Assembly: GCA_946542235.1 (NCBI GenBank)
Contig: CAMNKK010000009.1
Span: 1-40,939 of the forward strand
Source of the DNA: an uncultured Clostridia bacterium
Lineage (GTDB): Bacteria > Bacillota > Clostridia > Christensenellales > Aristaeellaceae
Direction of reading: 5' to 3'
Length of the DNA: 40,939 bases
Positions 31,389 to 40,404 of the stretch are shown here, piece after piece. A program made the position numbers and the translations under genes. The notes beneath the pieces are model-generated. The model made no database searches and was not told the origin of the DNA. It saw only the letters and a list, made by a program, of their open reading frames with translations. Each line of letters opens with the position of its first letter. The stretch's first letter is position 1.

Positions 31389-32669
31389 TTACATAAATCC
31401 TACGTTGTCCATATCCATGTCGATGCCGCGGATGCTCATCTCGCCCTGCAGCGTCCGGATGGTCTCCAGGGAAACGCTCACAGCGATCAGGATGGAGCTG
31501 GCCGCAAAGGGAACGCTGACGCCTGCCAGTCGAAGCAGCAGCGTAGGCACCGCGCTCAGCACTGCCAGGAACAGAGCGGCAAACAGGTTCAGCCGGCTCA
31601 CGATATTCTGCAGATACTGACGGATGTTCTTCCCGCGCTGTCCGGGGATCACCGCACCCTGCTGCTGCAGCTGCTCAGCCTGCTGTTTGGGATCAAAGCT
31701 GATGCTGGAATAGAAGAAGGTGAAGGCGATAATCAGCAGCGCGCTGACGATCATGTACCAGACGGAGCCGGTATACATGCTGGTGGCCCACCACCTGGTG
31801 AACCAGCCGTTCATGTTGGGATCAATCAGCTGGGCAATCGTGCCCGGGAAAGCGAGGAAGCTGTAGGCAAAGATCAGCGGCAGCACGCCGACGGAGACCA
31901 CTTTCAGGCTCATGTGGGTGCTCTGTCCGCCATAGACCCTGCGTCCCTTCACCTGCTTGGCAATCTGCAGCGGAATCCGCCGTTCGCCCAGCTCGACGAA
32001 GGTCACCACCACGGTCATGACGATGGTGGTCACGATGATCACCAGCAGGTTGATCCAGCCGGAGGTCGTGCCCGTTGTCGCCGCGGTATTGAATCCGGAA
32101 ATGATGCCGTTGAACAGGTTGGAGATGATGCCGACGAAGATCAGCAGGCTGATTCCGTTGCCGACACCCTTCTCGGTAATCCGTTCACCGATCCACATGG
32201 CCAGAGCAGTACCGCCGGCCATGGTCACGCCAACCAGGATATAGTTCAGGGCTCCGCTCTTGATGTAGCCGAGGCCGCGAACCAGTCCGATCGCCTGCAG
32301 GGCCGCAAGCCCCACGGTGACGTACCGGGTAATCCGGTTGATCTTCTGCCGGCCGTCCTCTTCCTTGGACAGCCGCTCCAGCGCCGGAATCGCGATGGTC
32401 AGCAGCTGCATAATAATGCTGGCATTGATGTAGGGCGTAATACCCATGGCCATCACAGTCATCTGGCTGAAGTTGTTACCGGTCATCATGTTGACCAGCT
32501 CCAGCAGAGGCAGGTTGTTGGTTCCGTTGGAGGCCATGACCCGCGCGGCGTCAACGCCGGGAGCGGGGATCACGCCAACCAGCCGATACAGGACCAGCAT
32601 CAGGAAGGTGTAAATGATTTTTTTACGGATCTCGCCGATTTTCCACATCTTACGGATGTTTTCAATCAT
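31389..32669 (-). CDS. secY: Preprotein translocase subunit SecY
   Basis: SecY is the channel of the Sec export system in the cytoplasmic membrane. The 426 residues carry about ten membrane segments. Family signatures include GITPYINASIIMQLL near residue 77 and KGVGNGISLLIF near residue 168. It starts 1 nt after the rplO stop, so the two are coupled. It exports, among others, the pectin sugar-binding protein encoded in this window. Confidence 0.98.
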   Translation of the reverse strand: MIENIRKMWKIGEIRKKIIYTFLMLVLYRLVGVIPAPGVDAARVMASNGTNNLPLLELVNMMTGNNFSQMTVMAMGITPYINASIIMQLLTIAIPALERLSKEEDGRQKINRITRYVTVGLAALQAIGLVRGLGYIKSGALNYILVGVTMAGGTALAMWIGERITEKGVGNGISLLIFVGIISNLFNGIISGFNTAATTGTTSGWINLLVIIVTTIVMTVVVTFVELGERRIPLQIAKQVKGRRVYGGQSTHMSLKVVSVGVLPLIFAYSFLAFPGTIAQLIDPNMNGWFTRWWATSMYTGSVWYMIVSALLIIAFTFFYSSISFDPKQQAEQLQQQGAVIPGQRGKNIRQYLQNIVSRLNLFAALFLAVLSAVPTLLLRLAGVSVPFAASSILIAVSVSLETIRTLQGEMSIRGIDMDMDNVGFM

Positions 32670-32670
32670 G

Positions 32671-33111
32671 TTAGATCACCTCGGCCTTCCCACCAACAGC
32701 CTCAATCTTTTCCTTGGCTCCGGCCGTAAACTTATTCGCCTGGACAGTCAGCTTCTTGCTCAGATCACCGTTGCCAAGAATCTTTACGCCATCCAGGGCC
32801 TTCTTGATGATGCCGGCTTCCAGCAGCTTCTCGACTGTCACGGTGTCTCCGTCGTTGAAGCAGTCCAGCCTCTCCACATTCACCTCGGCATATTCGGTGC
32901 CAAAGATATTGTTAAAGCCGCGCTTCGGAACACGACGGTACAGAGGCATCTGACCGCCTTCAAATCCCGGCCGCTTTCCGCCGCCGCTGCGGGCTTTCGC
33001 GCCCTTGTGGCCCTTACCGGAGGTCTTGCCCAGACCGGAACCGGTACCGCGGCCCAGACGCTTCTGTGCGGTCGTGGACCCTTCAGCGGGATGCAGTTCA
33101 TGCAGTTTCAT
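32671..33111 (-). CDS. rplO: Ribosomal protein uL15
   Basis: A large-subunit protein of 146 residues, with the Gly-rich N-terminal stretch [20 protein letters not shown] and the ending AVGGKAEVI. It lies 14 nt after rpmD and 1 nt before secY, the standard spc order. Confidence 0.98.
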   Translation of the reverse strand: MKLHELHPAEGSTTAQKRLGRGTGSGLGKTSGKGHKGAKARSGGGKRPGFEGGQMPLYRRVPKRGFNNIFGTEYAEVNVERLDCFNDGDTVTVEKLLEAGIIKKALDGVKILGNGDLSKKLTVQANKFTAGAKEKIEAVGGKAEVI

Positions 33112-33125
33112 GGGGTATTCCTCCT

Positions 33126-33308
33126 TTATTCGTCAACTTCCTCAACCTTCACCATGTGTTTCACGGCGAAGATCTGTCCGCGAATCGCGGCATTGTCAGG
33201 CTGGGTAACCGTCTGGCCTACCTTATGCAGACCCAGCGCAGCCACAGTCGCCTTGTGCTTGGGAAGGCTGGCGATGGGAGATTTCACCAGAGTAATCTTC
33301 AGTTTCAT
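33126..33308 (-). CDS. rpmD: Ribosomal protein uL30
   Basis: A small large-subunit protein of 60 residues, with the signature [19 protein letters not shown]. It lies 14 nt from both rpsE and rplO. Confidence 0.97.
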   Translation of the reverse strand: MKLKITLVKSPIASLPKHKATVAALGLHKVGQTVTQPDNAAIRGQIFAVKHMVKVEEVDE

Positions 33309-33322
33309 CTCTTTCTGCCTCC

Positions 33323-33820
33323 TTATCCCAGAATCTCTTCCACGGTCTTGCCGCGCATCTTGGCAACCTGCTCCGCGCTGCGGAGCTTCTTCAGGGCCTC
33401 CATGGTAGCCTTGACCATGTTAATGGGGTTATTGGTTCCGTAGCTCTTGGTGCGGATATCCCGGATGCCGGCCATTTCCAGCACAGCACGGGCAGCACCG
33501 CCTGCGATCACGCCGGTTCCTTCCGGAGCAGGCATCAGCACAGACTTGGCGGTGGAATAATAACCGGTCATTTCATGAGGAATGGTGGTTCCGTCGATCG
33601 GAACATTCACCAGATGCTTCTTGGCATCCTCTCCGGCCTTGCGGATCGCTTCCGGAATTTCGGCAGCCTTGCCCATTCCGGCGCCTACCCGACCGTTCTC
33701 ATCGCCCACCACGACCAGCGCGCTGAACCGCATGTTGCGGCCGCCCTTCACGGTCTTGGATACGCGGTTGACGGAAACCAGGCGCTCTTTGAATTCGCTC
33801 TCCTGTTCAAACCTGGGCAT
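33323..33820 (-). CDS. rpsE: Ribosomal protein uS5
   Basis: A small-subunit protein of 165 residues involved in decoding accuracy. The signature [17 protein letters not shown] and the double-stranded RNA-binding-like N-terminal domain are visible. An AGGAGG site lies before the start; 18 nt separate it from rplR. Confidence 0.98.
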   Translation of the reverse strand: MPRFEQESEFKERLVSVNRVSKTVKGGRNMRFSALVVVGDENGRVGAGMGKAAEIPEAIRKAGEDAKKHLVNVPIDGTTIPHEMTGYYSTAKSVLMPAPEGTGVIAGGAARAVLEMAGIRDIRTKSYGTNNPINMVKATMEALKKLRSAEQVAKMRGKTVEEILG

Positions 33821-33838
33821 TTGCGTAGTCCTCCTTCA

Positions 33839-34207
33839 TCAGAATTCAAGTCCGGCTTCCCGGGCGCCGTCGGCCACAGAGGCCACACGGCCGGTATATA
33901 CATACCCGCCCCGGTCGAAGACCACGTTCTTGATGCCGGCCTGGACAGCGCGCTCACCGAGGAGCTTACCGACCAGCTTGGCAGCACCCTTCTTGTCCAC
34001 TTCCTCCAGCTGCCCCTTCAGCGCGGCATCCAGGGTGCTGGCGGAAACCAGCGTAATGCCCTTGGTGTCGTCAATGATCTGAGCCTGGATGTGCTTGTTG
34101 CTGCGGTACACGGACAGACGCGGCATTTCAGGGGTGCCGCTGATCTTCTTACGGACCCTCGCATGACGAATCACGCGAACCTCATTCCGGTCACGTTTCT
34201 TGAACAT
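33839..34207 (-). CDS. rplR: Ribosomal protein uL18
   Basis: A 5S rRNA-binding large-subunit protein of 122 residues. [20 protein letters not shown] and the end [20 protein letters not shown] are typical. It lies 18 nt after rplF. Confidence 0.97.
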   Translation of the reverse strand: MFKKRDRNEVRVIRHARVRKKISGTPEMPRLSVYRSNKHIQAQIIDDTKGITLVSASTLDAALKGQLEEVDKKGAAKLVGKLLGERAVQAGIKNVVFDRGGYVYTGRVASVADGAREAGLEF

Positions 34208-34225
34208 TTGCAGTCACTCCCTCTC

Positions 34226-34768
34226 TTACTTCTTACCAGCTTTGCCTTCCTTGCGGCGGATGTGCTCATCATGATACTTGATGCCCTTGCCCAGATAGGG
34301 TTCCGGCTTCCGGATGGCACGAATGTCCGCGGCAAGGTTGCCGACCTGCTGTTTATTGGCGCCCTTAACCAGAATGGTGGTCTGGTTGGGAGTCTCATAG
34401 GTGATTCCTTCCGGCGCTTCCAGTACAACAGGATGGCTGAAGCCGATGTTGATCGTCAGCGTCTTGCCCTCGGCGCTGGCACGATAACCGGTGCCAACCA
34501 GCTCCAGGGTCTTGGTGAAGCCGTCAGTCACTCCGACGACCATGTTGTGGACCAGCGCCCGGTACAGGCCGTGCATGGCCTTGTGGGGCTTGGCATCCGT
34601 GGGGCGCTCGAGGGTCAGTACATTGCCCTCCTGCTTTACGGTGATTACAGGATTGACCTGCTGGCACAGGGTTCCCTTGGGTCCCTTCACCGTCACCAGG
34701 TTATTCTCATCCACCGTAACCGTCACGCCCGCGGGGACTGTGATCGGAAGCTTTCCGATTCGAGACAT
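34226..34768 (-). CDS. rplF: Ribosomal protein uL6
   Basis: A large-subunit protein of 180 residues, starting MSRIGKLPITVPAGV, with the C-terminal signature PEPYLGKGIKYHDE. An AGGAGG-type site lies just upstream; rpsH ends 29 nt before it. Confidence 0.98.
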   Translation of the reverse strand: MSRIGKLPITVPAGVTVTVDENNLVTVKGPKGTLCQQVNPVITVKQEGNVLTLERPTDAKPHKAMHGLYRALVHNMVVGVTDGFTKTLELVGTGYRASAEGKTLTINIGFSHPVVLEAPEGITYETPNQTTILVKGANKQQVGNLAADIRAIRKPEPYLGKGIKYHDEHIRRKEGKAGKK

Positions 34769-34797
34769 TTCTCACACCTCCTATAGCGTGTCGGTTC

Positions 34798-35199
34798 TTA
34801 CCAGATGTAGGCCAGCACTTCGCCGCCCACATCGTTCTTCCGGGCTTCCTTATCCGTCATCAGACCCTTGCTGGTGCTGATGAGGGCGATGCCCAGTCCG
34901 CCCAGGACCTTGGGCAATTCGTCACACCTGGCATAAACCCGGAGACCGGGCTTGCTGATCCTCTTCAGACCGGCAATCACAGGCTGCTGTTTTCCGTTCA
35001 CGTACTTCAGCGTAATTTTGATCTCGCCCTGCAGGCCGTCGTCAATGAAATCAACAGCCTTCACATAGCCTTCGTTCAGCAGGATCTTCGCGATGGCTTT
35101 CTTGGTGTTGCTGGCGGGTACAGTCACGAAATCATGACGGGCCACCTGACCATTCCTGATACGTGTGAGCATATCGGCAATGGGATCGTTCACTACCAT
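34798..35199 (-). CDS. rpsH: Ribosomal protein uS8
   Basis: A small-subunit assembly protein of 133 residues, with [14 protein letters not shown] at the start and [16 protein letters not shown] near the end. In E. coli S8 represses the spc operon by binding its mRNA. Here rpsH follows an unusually wide, structured gap of 124 nt, which would be a suitable place for such control. Confidence 0.98.
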   Translation of the reverse strand: MVVNDPIADMLTRIRNGQVARHDFVTVPASNTKKAIAKILLNEGYVKAVDFIDDGLQGEIKITLKYVNGKQQPVIAGLKRISKPGLRVYARCDELPKVLGGLGIALISTSKGLMTDKEARKNDVGGEVLAYIW

Positions 35200-35225
35200 G
35201 GTTTTGACCTCCTTGTAAAATCATC

Positions 35226-35267
35226 TCATGGATGGTTCGAAGGTTCCTTCCTTCGCCTGTTCCATGA
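35226..35267 (-). other. Two-part hairpin in the rpsN-rpsH gap
   Basis: TCATGGA (35226-35232) pairs with TCCATGA (35261-35267), and CGAAGG (35238-35243) pairs with CCTTCG (35250-35255) inside it, forming a stem with an internal loop. It lies about 26 nt before the rpsH start. The shape resembles a protein-binding mRNA element. A direct repeat ATCCGCGA (35267-35274 and about 35300) lies further upstream. Confidence 0.5.
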
Positions 35268-35323
35268 TCCGCGAACAGTTCATGCCTGTATGCATGCTTA
35301 TCCGCGAGTTACCAAAACCTTCC

Positions 35324-35509
35324 TTACCAAGACGCCTTTTTGACGCCCGGGATCTGTCCCTTGTAAGCCAGTTCCCGGAAGCAAATACGGCAGACGCCAT
35401 ACTTGCGCATCACACTGTGAGGCCGGCCGCAGATGCGGCAGCGGGTGTAGGCGCGGGTGGAGAACTTGGCAGGTCTGCTCTGCTTGAGTTTCATGCTCAG
35501 CTTAGCCAC
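35324..35509 (-). CDS. rpsN: Ribosomal protein uS14, zinc-binding type
   Basis: A small-subunit protein of 61 residues, the short zinc form (type Z) with C24, C27, C40 and C43. This form is usual in Gram-positive bacteria, in contrast to the longer zinc-free form. The 124-nt gap that follows is unusual for this block. Confidence 0.97.
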   Translation of the reverse strand: MAKLSMKLKQSRPAKFSTRAYTRCRICGRPHSVMRKYGVCRICFRELAYKGQIPGVKKASW

Positions 35510-35536
35510 TTTATTTTTCCTCCTTCAACCTGGTTC

Positions 35537-36082
35537 TTACGCCTGGGCAAAAGGCATGCCCAGCAGCTTCAGCAGTTCCATGCATTCCTCATCGGTCTTG
35601 GCAGTGGTCACAAAGATCATTTCCATACCGCGGATCTTCTCGACCTTGTCATACTCGATTTCGGGGAACAGCAGCTGTTCACGGATGCCCAGGGCGTAAT
35701 TGCCCCTGCCGTCGAAGGCTTTTGTGCTGACGCCGCGGAAGTCGCGAACGCGGGGCAGCGCGACAGAAACCAGCTTATCCATGAACTCTTCCATCCGCTC
35801 ACCGCGCAGAGTAACCTTGGCGCCGACATTCATTCCCTCACGGACCTTGAAGTTCGCGATGGATTTCTTCGCCTTTGTCACCATAGGCTTCTGACCGGCG
35901 ATCGTGGTCAGTTCGTTCACGGCCATCTCCATCGCCTTGGCATTGTCCTTGCAATCGCCCAGACCCATGTTGATGACGATCTTGCTCAGCTTGGGGATTT
36001 CCATCACGTTCTTGTAGCCGAACTTCTGCTTCAAAGCAGGAACAGCCTCGGCCAGATACTTTTCCTTGATTCTGGTAGCCAT
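35537..36082 (-). CDS. rplE: Ribosomal protein uL5
   Basis: A 5S rRNA-binding large-subunit protein of 181 residues, with [15 protein letters not shown] near the start and [11 protein letters not shown] in the middle. An AGGAGG-like site lies upstream, and rplX ends 17 nt before it. Confidence 0.98.
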   Translation of the reverse strand: MATRIKEKYLAEAVPALKQKFGYKNVMEIPKLSKIVINMGLGDCKDNAKAMEMAVNELTTIAGQKPMVTKAKKSIANFKVREGMNVGAKVTLRGERMEEFMDKLVSVALPRVRDFRGVSTKAFDGRGNYALGIREQLLFPEIEYDKVEKIRGMEMIFVTTAKTDEECMELLKLLGMPFAQA

Positions 36083-36099
36083 TTGGCGCTCCTCCTTTA

Positions 36100-36435
36100 T
36101 CAGTCAATCTCCGCGCCGCACTTCTTGCAGACACGGATCATCTTGCGGTGCATCTTGCCGTTGTCATCCGCAACGCTTTCCACTTTGTGGGAAACACGGG
36201 CCGCTTTGCCGCACTTGGGGCAGACAAGCATCACGTTGCTGGCGTCAATGGGCATTTCCTTATGGATGATTCCGCCGGGCTGCATCTGGTTGCGGGCCTT
36301 CTGGTGTTTGGTCACCACATTAACACCTTCCACAGTCACCCGGTTCAGCTTCGGGAATGCAGCGGATACTTTACCCTTCTTTCCCTTGTCTTTTCCGGAA
36401 ATGACGATGACGGTATCATTGGATTTTACATGCAT
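36100..36435 (-). CDS. rplX: Ribosomal protein uL24
   Basis: A large-subunit assembly initiator of 111 residues. The KOW motif [17 protein letters not shown] is at the start. The tail carries C-x-x-C pairs ([10 protein letters not shown] and VCKKCGAE), which suggest a zinc site as in some Firmicutes L24 proteins. Confidence 0.97.
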   Translation of the reverse strand: MHVKSNDTVIVISGKDKGKKGKVSAAFPKLNRVTVEGVNVVTKHQKARNQMQPGGIIHKEMPIDASNVMLVCPKCGKAARVSHKVESVADDNGKMHRKMIRVCKKCGAEID

Positions 36436-36450
36436 TACCGTTCCGCCTCC

Positions 36451-36819
36451 TTACAGTACTTCGGGAGCCAGAGAGATGATCTTCATGAAATCCTTCTCGC
36501 GCAGCTCACGGGCCACAGGCCCGAAAATACGGGTCCCGCGGGGCATTTTCTGATCATTGATAATGACGGCGGCATTGTCATCAAACTTGATGTAGCTGCC
36601 GTCGGGACGGCGTTTGTTCTTGCGCATCCGGACGATTACGGCCTTGACGACCTCGCCCTTCTTCACGGTGCCGCCGGGGGTCGCAGTCTTGACGCTGGCA
36701 ACGATCACATCACCGATGCTGCCGTCGCGCCGGAAAGAACCGCCCAGGACACGGATGCACATGATTTCCTTGGCGCCGGAATTGTCGGCCACCTTAAGCC
36801 GGGTTTGCGGCTGAATCAT
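36451..36819 (-). CDS. rplN: Ribosomal protein uL14
   Basis: A large-subunit protein of 122 residues at the subunit interface. [20 protein letters not shown] and [15 protein letters not shown] are diagnostic. It follows rpsQ after a 119-nt structured gap, and GGAGG lies before the start. Confidence 0.98.
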   Translation of the reverse strand: MIQPQTRLKVADNSGAKEIMCIRVLGGSFRRDGSIGDVIVASVKTATPGGTVKKGEVVKAVIVRMRKNKRRPDGSYIKFDDNAAVIINDQKMPRGTRIFGPVARELREKDFMKIISLAPEVL

Positions 36820-36851
36820 TGTGAATTTCCTCCTATTTCATACTTGAGGAA

Positions 36852-36925
36852 CCTGTTTCATTCCCTGACCACCGGCAGGCATCTGTCCGCAAAGGCTCGG
36901 ACAAACCGGTTCGGGGAATGAAAGG
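36852..36925 (-). other. Long inverted-repeat element in the rpsQ-rplN gap
   Basis: TTTCATTCCC (36856-36865) and GGGAATGAAA (36914-36923) form a perfect 10-bp outer stem that continues imperfectly on the inner side. Between them TGTCCG (36884-36889) and CGGACA (36898-36903) form an inner hairpin. GGCAGGC (36874-36880) can also pair with GCCTGC (36933-36938). It has no T-run, so it is more likely a regulatory or processing element than a terminator. Confidence 0.6.
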
Positions 36926-36938
36926 CTTCCAGGCCTGC

Positions 36939-37196
36939 TTACTTCGCCTTTTCGAGAATCTCGACCAGACGCCAGCGCTTGTCTTTGCTCAGCGGACGGG
37001 TTTCCATCACGCGGATGGTGTCGCCGATGCCGCACTCGTTGTTTTCGTCATGAACCTTCAGCTTGCTGGTCCGGTTCATAATTTTGCCGTACAGCGGATG
37101 ACGGACACGGGTCTTGATCTGAATGACGCAGGTCTTGTCCATCTTGTCGCTGATGACAACGCCGATCCTGGTTTTACGCAGTCCTCTTTCTTCCAT
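36939..37196 (-). CDS. rpsQ: Ribosomal protein uS17
   Basis: A small-subunit protein of 85 residues with an OB fold. [19 protein letters not shown] and [20 protein letters not shown] are typical. It lies 18 nt after rpmC. Confidence 0.98.
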   Translation of the reverse strand: MEERGLRKTRIGVVISDKMDKTCVIQIKTRVRHPLYGKIMNRTSKLKVHDENNECGIGDTIRVMETRPLSKDKRWRLVEILEKAK

Positions 37197-37214
37197 TTCC
37201 AGCTGCCTCCTCTC

Positions 37215-37406
37215 TTAAGCCTGTTCCTTCTGGCGAAGGATGGTCTTGCACCGTGCGATGTCGCGCTTGGTTTCGCCGATCTGCATGGTGTTCTGCAGCT
37301 GGCCTGTAGCAAGCTGGAAGCGAAGGCTGAACAGCTGGCTTTTCAGCTCCTTCACCTTTTCTTCCAGCTGCTCCGTGGTCATTGCAGTCAATTCGTTTGC
37401 CTTCAT
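37215..37406 (-). CDS. rpmC: Ribosomal protein uL29
   Basis: A helical large-subunit protein of 63 residues near the peptide exit. [20 protein letters not shown] at the start is typical. The start overlaps the end of rplP by 4 nt, so the two are translationally coupled. Confidence 0.97.
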   Translation of the reverse strand: MKANELTAMTTEQLEEKVKELKSQLFSLRFQLATGQLQNTMQIGETKRDIARCKTILRQKEQA

Positions 37407-37846
37407 GCTTCTTCACCACCCGCTTCAGTCTTGGCTACATCAGCCTTCTGGATAAACTTGGTCTTAAGGGGAAGCTTGTGGCTGGCCAGACGGAGCGCTT
37501 CACGGGCGGTCTCTTCCGGAACACCCTTGATTTCGAACAGAACGCGTCCGGGCTTCACCACGGCAACCCAGTATTCAGGAGCACCTTTACCGGAACCCAT
37601 GCGGGTTTCGGCGGGCTTCGCCGTAACGGGCTTATCCGGGAAAATCTTGATCCACACCTGACCGCCGCGCTTGGTGTAACGGGTCAGGGCGATACGGGCA
37701 GCCTCAATCTGCTGGCTGGTTACCCAGTGGGGTTCCATGGCCTGCAGGCCGTAATCTCCGTAAGCCAGGAAATTACCGCGCTGGGCCTTCCCCTTCATAC
37801 GGCCGCGGAAAACCTTGCGGCGCTTAACTCTTTTCGGCATCAGCAT
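37403..37846 (-). CDS. rplP: Ribosomal protein uL16
   Basis: A large-subunit protein of 147 residues near the A site. [28 protein letters not shown] and [15 protein letters not shown] are diagnostic. It starts 3 nt after rpsC and overlaps rpmC by 4 nt. Confidence 0.98.
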   Translation of the reverse strand: MLMPKRVKRRKVFRGRMKGKAQRGNFLAYGDYGLQAMEPHWVTSQQIEAARIALTRYTKRGGQVWIKIFPDKPVTAKPAETRMGSGKGAPEYWVAVVKPGRVLFEIKGVPEETAREALRLASHKLPLKTKFIQKADVAKTEAGGEEA

Positions 37847-37849
37847 TGG

Positions 37850-38518
37850 TTACTTTCCCTCCTTCGCGATGGGAGCCTTCTTGGACTTGGGAAGGATCTG
37901 TCCCTTGTAGATCCAGACCTTTACGCCCAGCCGACCGTAGGTGGTCTTCGCTTCGGCGAAGCCGTAGTCGATGTTGGCGCGCAGGGTCTGCAGCGGAGTA
38001 GAACCTTCATGATACCGCTCGGTACGGGCGATATCGGCGCCGCCCAGACGGCCGCCTACAGCGGTCTTGATTCCCTTGACTCCGGGAATCTTCATCGCGC
38101 GCTGCTGGCTCTGCTTCATAGCCCGGCGGAAGCTGATGCGCTTTTCCAGCTGCTGGGCGATATTTTCGGCAACCAGCTGGGCATCAGCGTCAGGCTGCTT
38201 GATTTCCATCACATTGATGTGGGCAGGATGGCCCAGGAAGTCATGGATGGTCTTCTTCAGTTCTTCAATCCCGGCGCCGCCGCGGCCGATGATCATGCCG
38301 GGCTTCGCGGTGAAGATGTTCACGGTCATGGTCTGCGCGGTGCGCTCAATATCGATGTGAGAGATCCCGGTGGAATAATACTTTTCCTTCAGCATCTTGC
38401 GAAGCTTGTAATCTTCCACCAGATGATCTGCGAAATCCTTCTTCCCGGCGTACCAGCGGGTGCTCCAGTCATAGATGACACCAACGCGAGCGCCATGGGG
38501 ATTTACCTTGTGACCCAT
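37850..38518 (-). CDS. rpsC: Ribosomal protein uS3
   Basis: A small-subunit protein of 222 residues at the mRNA entry. The KH domain carries [12 protein letters not shown] start at 38518, because [13 protein letters not shown] is the family start and AGGAGG lies just upstream; the longer open frame runs back into rplV. rplP follows after 3 nt. Confidence 0.98.
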   Translation of the reverse strand: MGHKVNPHGARVGVIYDWSTRWYAGKKDFADHLVEDYKLRKMLKEKYYSTGISHIDIERTAQTMTVNIFTAKPGMIIGRGGAGIEELKKTIHDFLGHPAHINVMEIKQPDADAQLVAENIAQQLEKRISFRRAMKQSQQRAMKIPGVKGIKTAVGGRLGGADIARTERYHEGSTPLQTLRANIDYGFAEAKTTYGRLGVKVWIYKGQILPKSKKAPIAKEGK

Positions 38519-38537
38519 GTTGAATCCTCCTTCGCCT

Positions 38538-38921
38538 TTACTTCTGGTCAAGCACCACGCTGATATGGCTGGTGCGCTTGAGCATGGGAGATGCGCTGCC
38601 GCGGCTGCGGGCAACGTACCGCTTCAGGGTGGGGCCGGGGTTGGCATACACCTCTGCGACATAAAGGTTCTGGCGGTTCAGCTCCTGGTTGTTCACCGCG
38701 TTGGCGATGGCGCTGTTCAGCAGCTTCGCAACAACGGGGCTCGCAGCCTTGGGGGTGTACTGCAGAATGGCCAGGGCTTCATCCACATTCTTGCCGCGGA
38801 TCAGATCAATAACGATCTTGACCTTCCGGGGAGAGATGCGAACGTACTTGGCATGAGCCTGCGGCCGCTTGTCGGCATTCGCCTTGCGGGCTGCCGCCTT
38901 TTCCTTGGAACGGGTAGCCAT
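38538..38921 (-). CDS. rplV: Ribosomal protein uL22
   Basis: A large-subunit protein of 127 residues lining the exit tunnel. [20 protein letters not shown] and the tail [18 protein letters not shown] are typical. The N-terminal Ala/Lys-rich extension (about 20 residues) is longer than in E. coli. Confidence 0.97.
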   Translation of the reverse strand: MATRSKEKAAARKANADKRPQAHAKYVRISPRKVKIVIDLIRGKNVDEALAILQYTPKAASPVVAKLLNSAIANAVNNQELNRQNLYVAEVYANPGPTLKRYVARSRGSASPMLKRTSHISVVLDQK

Positions 38922-38940
38922 TGACTTTCAACTCCTCTCC

Positions 38941-39219
38941 TTATTTCCGATTGCTGTTCTTGTCACCTGCATGTCCGCGGAAGGTGCGGGTGGGGGCGAA
39001 CTCGCCCAGCTTGTGTCCAACCATATCTTCCGTCACATAAACCGGCACATGCTTCCGGCCGTCATGAACGGCAATCGTATGGCCTACAAAGTCCGGGAAG
39101 ATCGTGCTGGAGCGGCTCCAGGTCTTCACGACGCTCTTTTTCCCGGAATTGTTCATTTCCTGAATGCGCTTCATCAGCGCGCCCTCTACATAGGGGCCCT
39201 TTTTAATGGAACGACTCAT
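38941..39219 (-). CDS. rpsS: Ribosomal protein uS19
   Basis: A small-subunit head protein of 92 residues, with [18 protein letters not shown] and the signature [16 protein letters not shown]. It lies 24 nt after rplB and 19 nt before rplV. Confidence 0.98.
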   Translation of the reverse strand: MSRSIKKGPYVEGALMKRIQEMNNSGKKSVVKTWSRSSTIFPDFVGHTIAVHDGRKHVPVYVTEDMVGHKLGEFAPTRTFRGHAGDKNSNRK

Positions 39220-39243
39220 TTCCTCTCAGTAGCCTCCTTCCGA

Positions 39244-40077
39244 TTACTTGTTTCCGGCGCGCTTGACGATCATCTTGTTGGAATACTTCTTGTGCTTCCG
39301 GGTCTTGTAACCCAGAGCAGGCTTGCCCCACGGGGTCACAGGAGCAGGCATACCGACGGGGCTCTTGCCCTCGCCGCCGCCGTGCGGATGATCGTTCGGG
39401 TTCATAACAACACCGCGGACAGTGGGACGGACACCCATGTGACGGACCCGGCCGGCCTTGCCCAGACGGACATTCTCATGATCGGTATTGCCAACGGTTC
39501 CGATGGTGGCTTTGGCGTTCAGCGGCAGCTTCCGCATTTCACCGCTGGGAAGACGCACCTGCGCGTATCCGTTTTCCTTCGCCATCAGCTGGGCGCTCAT
39601 GCCGGCGCTGCGAACCAGCTGTCCGCCGCGGCCGGGCTTGATCTCCAGATTGTGGATCAGGGTACCGACGGGGATGTTGCTGATCGGAAGCGCGTTGCCG
39701 GGCTTGATGTCCGCATTTTCGCTTGAGATCACGGTATCGCCGACCTTCAGTCCCAGAGGCGCCAGGATGTAGCGCTTCTCGCCGTCCGCGTAGAACAGCA
39801 GGGCGATGAAGGCGCTGCGGTTGGGATCGTACTCAATCGCGTTGACCTTCGCCGGAATGTCAACCTTGTCCCGCTTGAAGTCAATGATACGATACTTGAT
39901 TTTGTTCCCGCCGCCCTGATGACGGACAGTAATCTTGCCCTGATTGTTGCGGCCGGCGTTCTTCTTGAGATACTCGACGAGGCTCTTCTCGGGCTTTTTC
40001 TTCGTGATTTCCTCGTAGGTCAGAACCGACATGAAGCGCCGGGCGGGCGAAGTCGGCTTGTAGACTCGAATAGCCAT
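39244..40077 (-). CDS. rplB: Ribosomal protein uL2
   Basis: A large-subunit protein of 277 residues needed for peptidyl transfer. The signature [17 protein letters not shown] carries the conserved histidine in the C-terminal part. It lies 21 nt after rplW. Confidence 0.98.
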   Translation of the reverse strand: MAIRVYKPTSPARRFMSVLTYEEITKKKPEKSLVEYLKKNAGRNNQGKITVRHQGGGNKIKYRIIDFKRDKVDIPAKVNAIEYDPNRSAFIALLFYADGEKRYILAPLGLKVGDTVISSENADIKPGNALPISNIPVGTLIHNLEIKPGRGGQLVRSAGMSAQLMAKENGYAQVRLPSGEMRKLPLNAKATIGTVGNTDHENVRLGKAGRVRHMGVRPTVRGVVMNPNDHPHGGGEGKSPVGMPAPVTPWGKPALGYKTRKHKKYSNKMIVKRAGNK

Positions 40078-40098
40078 GTTTTCGTCTCCTCCCTGCTT

Positions 40099-40404
40099 TT
40101 ACTGGGCCATGCCTTCGAAGAACTTGATGGGCTTGGAGTCCTTCTTCAGCGTTACATAGGCCTTCTTGGTTTCGGGCGTCCTGCCCTGCGTGCGTCCCTG
40201 CCTCTTGATCTTGCCGATGGTGCGCAGAGTGTTCACCTTTTCTACCTTAACGCCGTCCTCGGCAAAGACCGTTTCGATGGCAGCCTTGATTTCAGCCTTG
40301 TTGGCATGAACATCTACTTCGAAGACGTAGCGCTTCTCTTCGATGCCTTCATACGCCTTTTCGGTGAGGACGGGGCGCTTGATGATATCATAAGCGTTCT
40401 TCAC
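40099..40404 (-). CDS. rplW: Ribosomal protein uL23, GTG start
   Basis: A large-subunit protein of about 101 residues at the exit tunnel, where signal recognition particle and trigger factor dock. I choose a GTG start at 40404, giving VKNAYDIIKRPVLTEK. GAGGAGG lies about 9 nt upstream of it, whereas the ATG at 40428 would place that site inside the gene. The GTG overlaps the rplD stop in a GTGA arrangement, so translation is coupled. Confidence 0.95.
   Translation of the reverse strand: MKNAYDIIKRPVLTEKAYEGIEEKRYVFEVDVHANKAEIKAAIETVFAEDGVKVEKVNTLRTIGKIKRQGRTQGRTPETKKAYVTLKKDSKPIKFFEGMAQ

Noticed and set aside
31371-32729. 452-residue plus-strand frame opposite secY
   Set aside because: secY is unmistakable on the minus strand, and this frame is His/Gln/Asp-rich noise.
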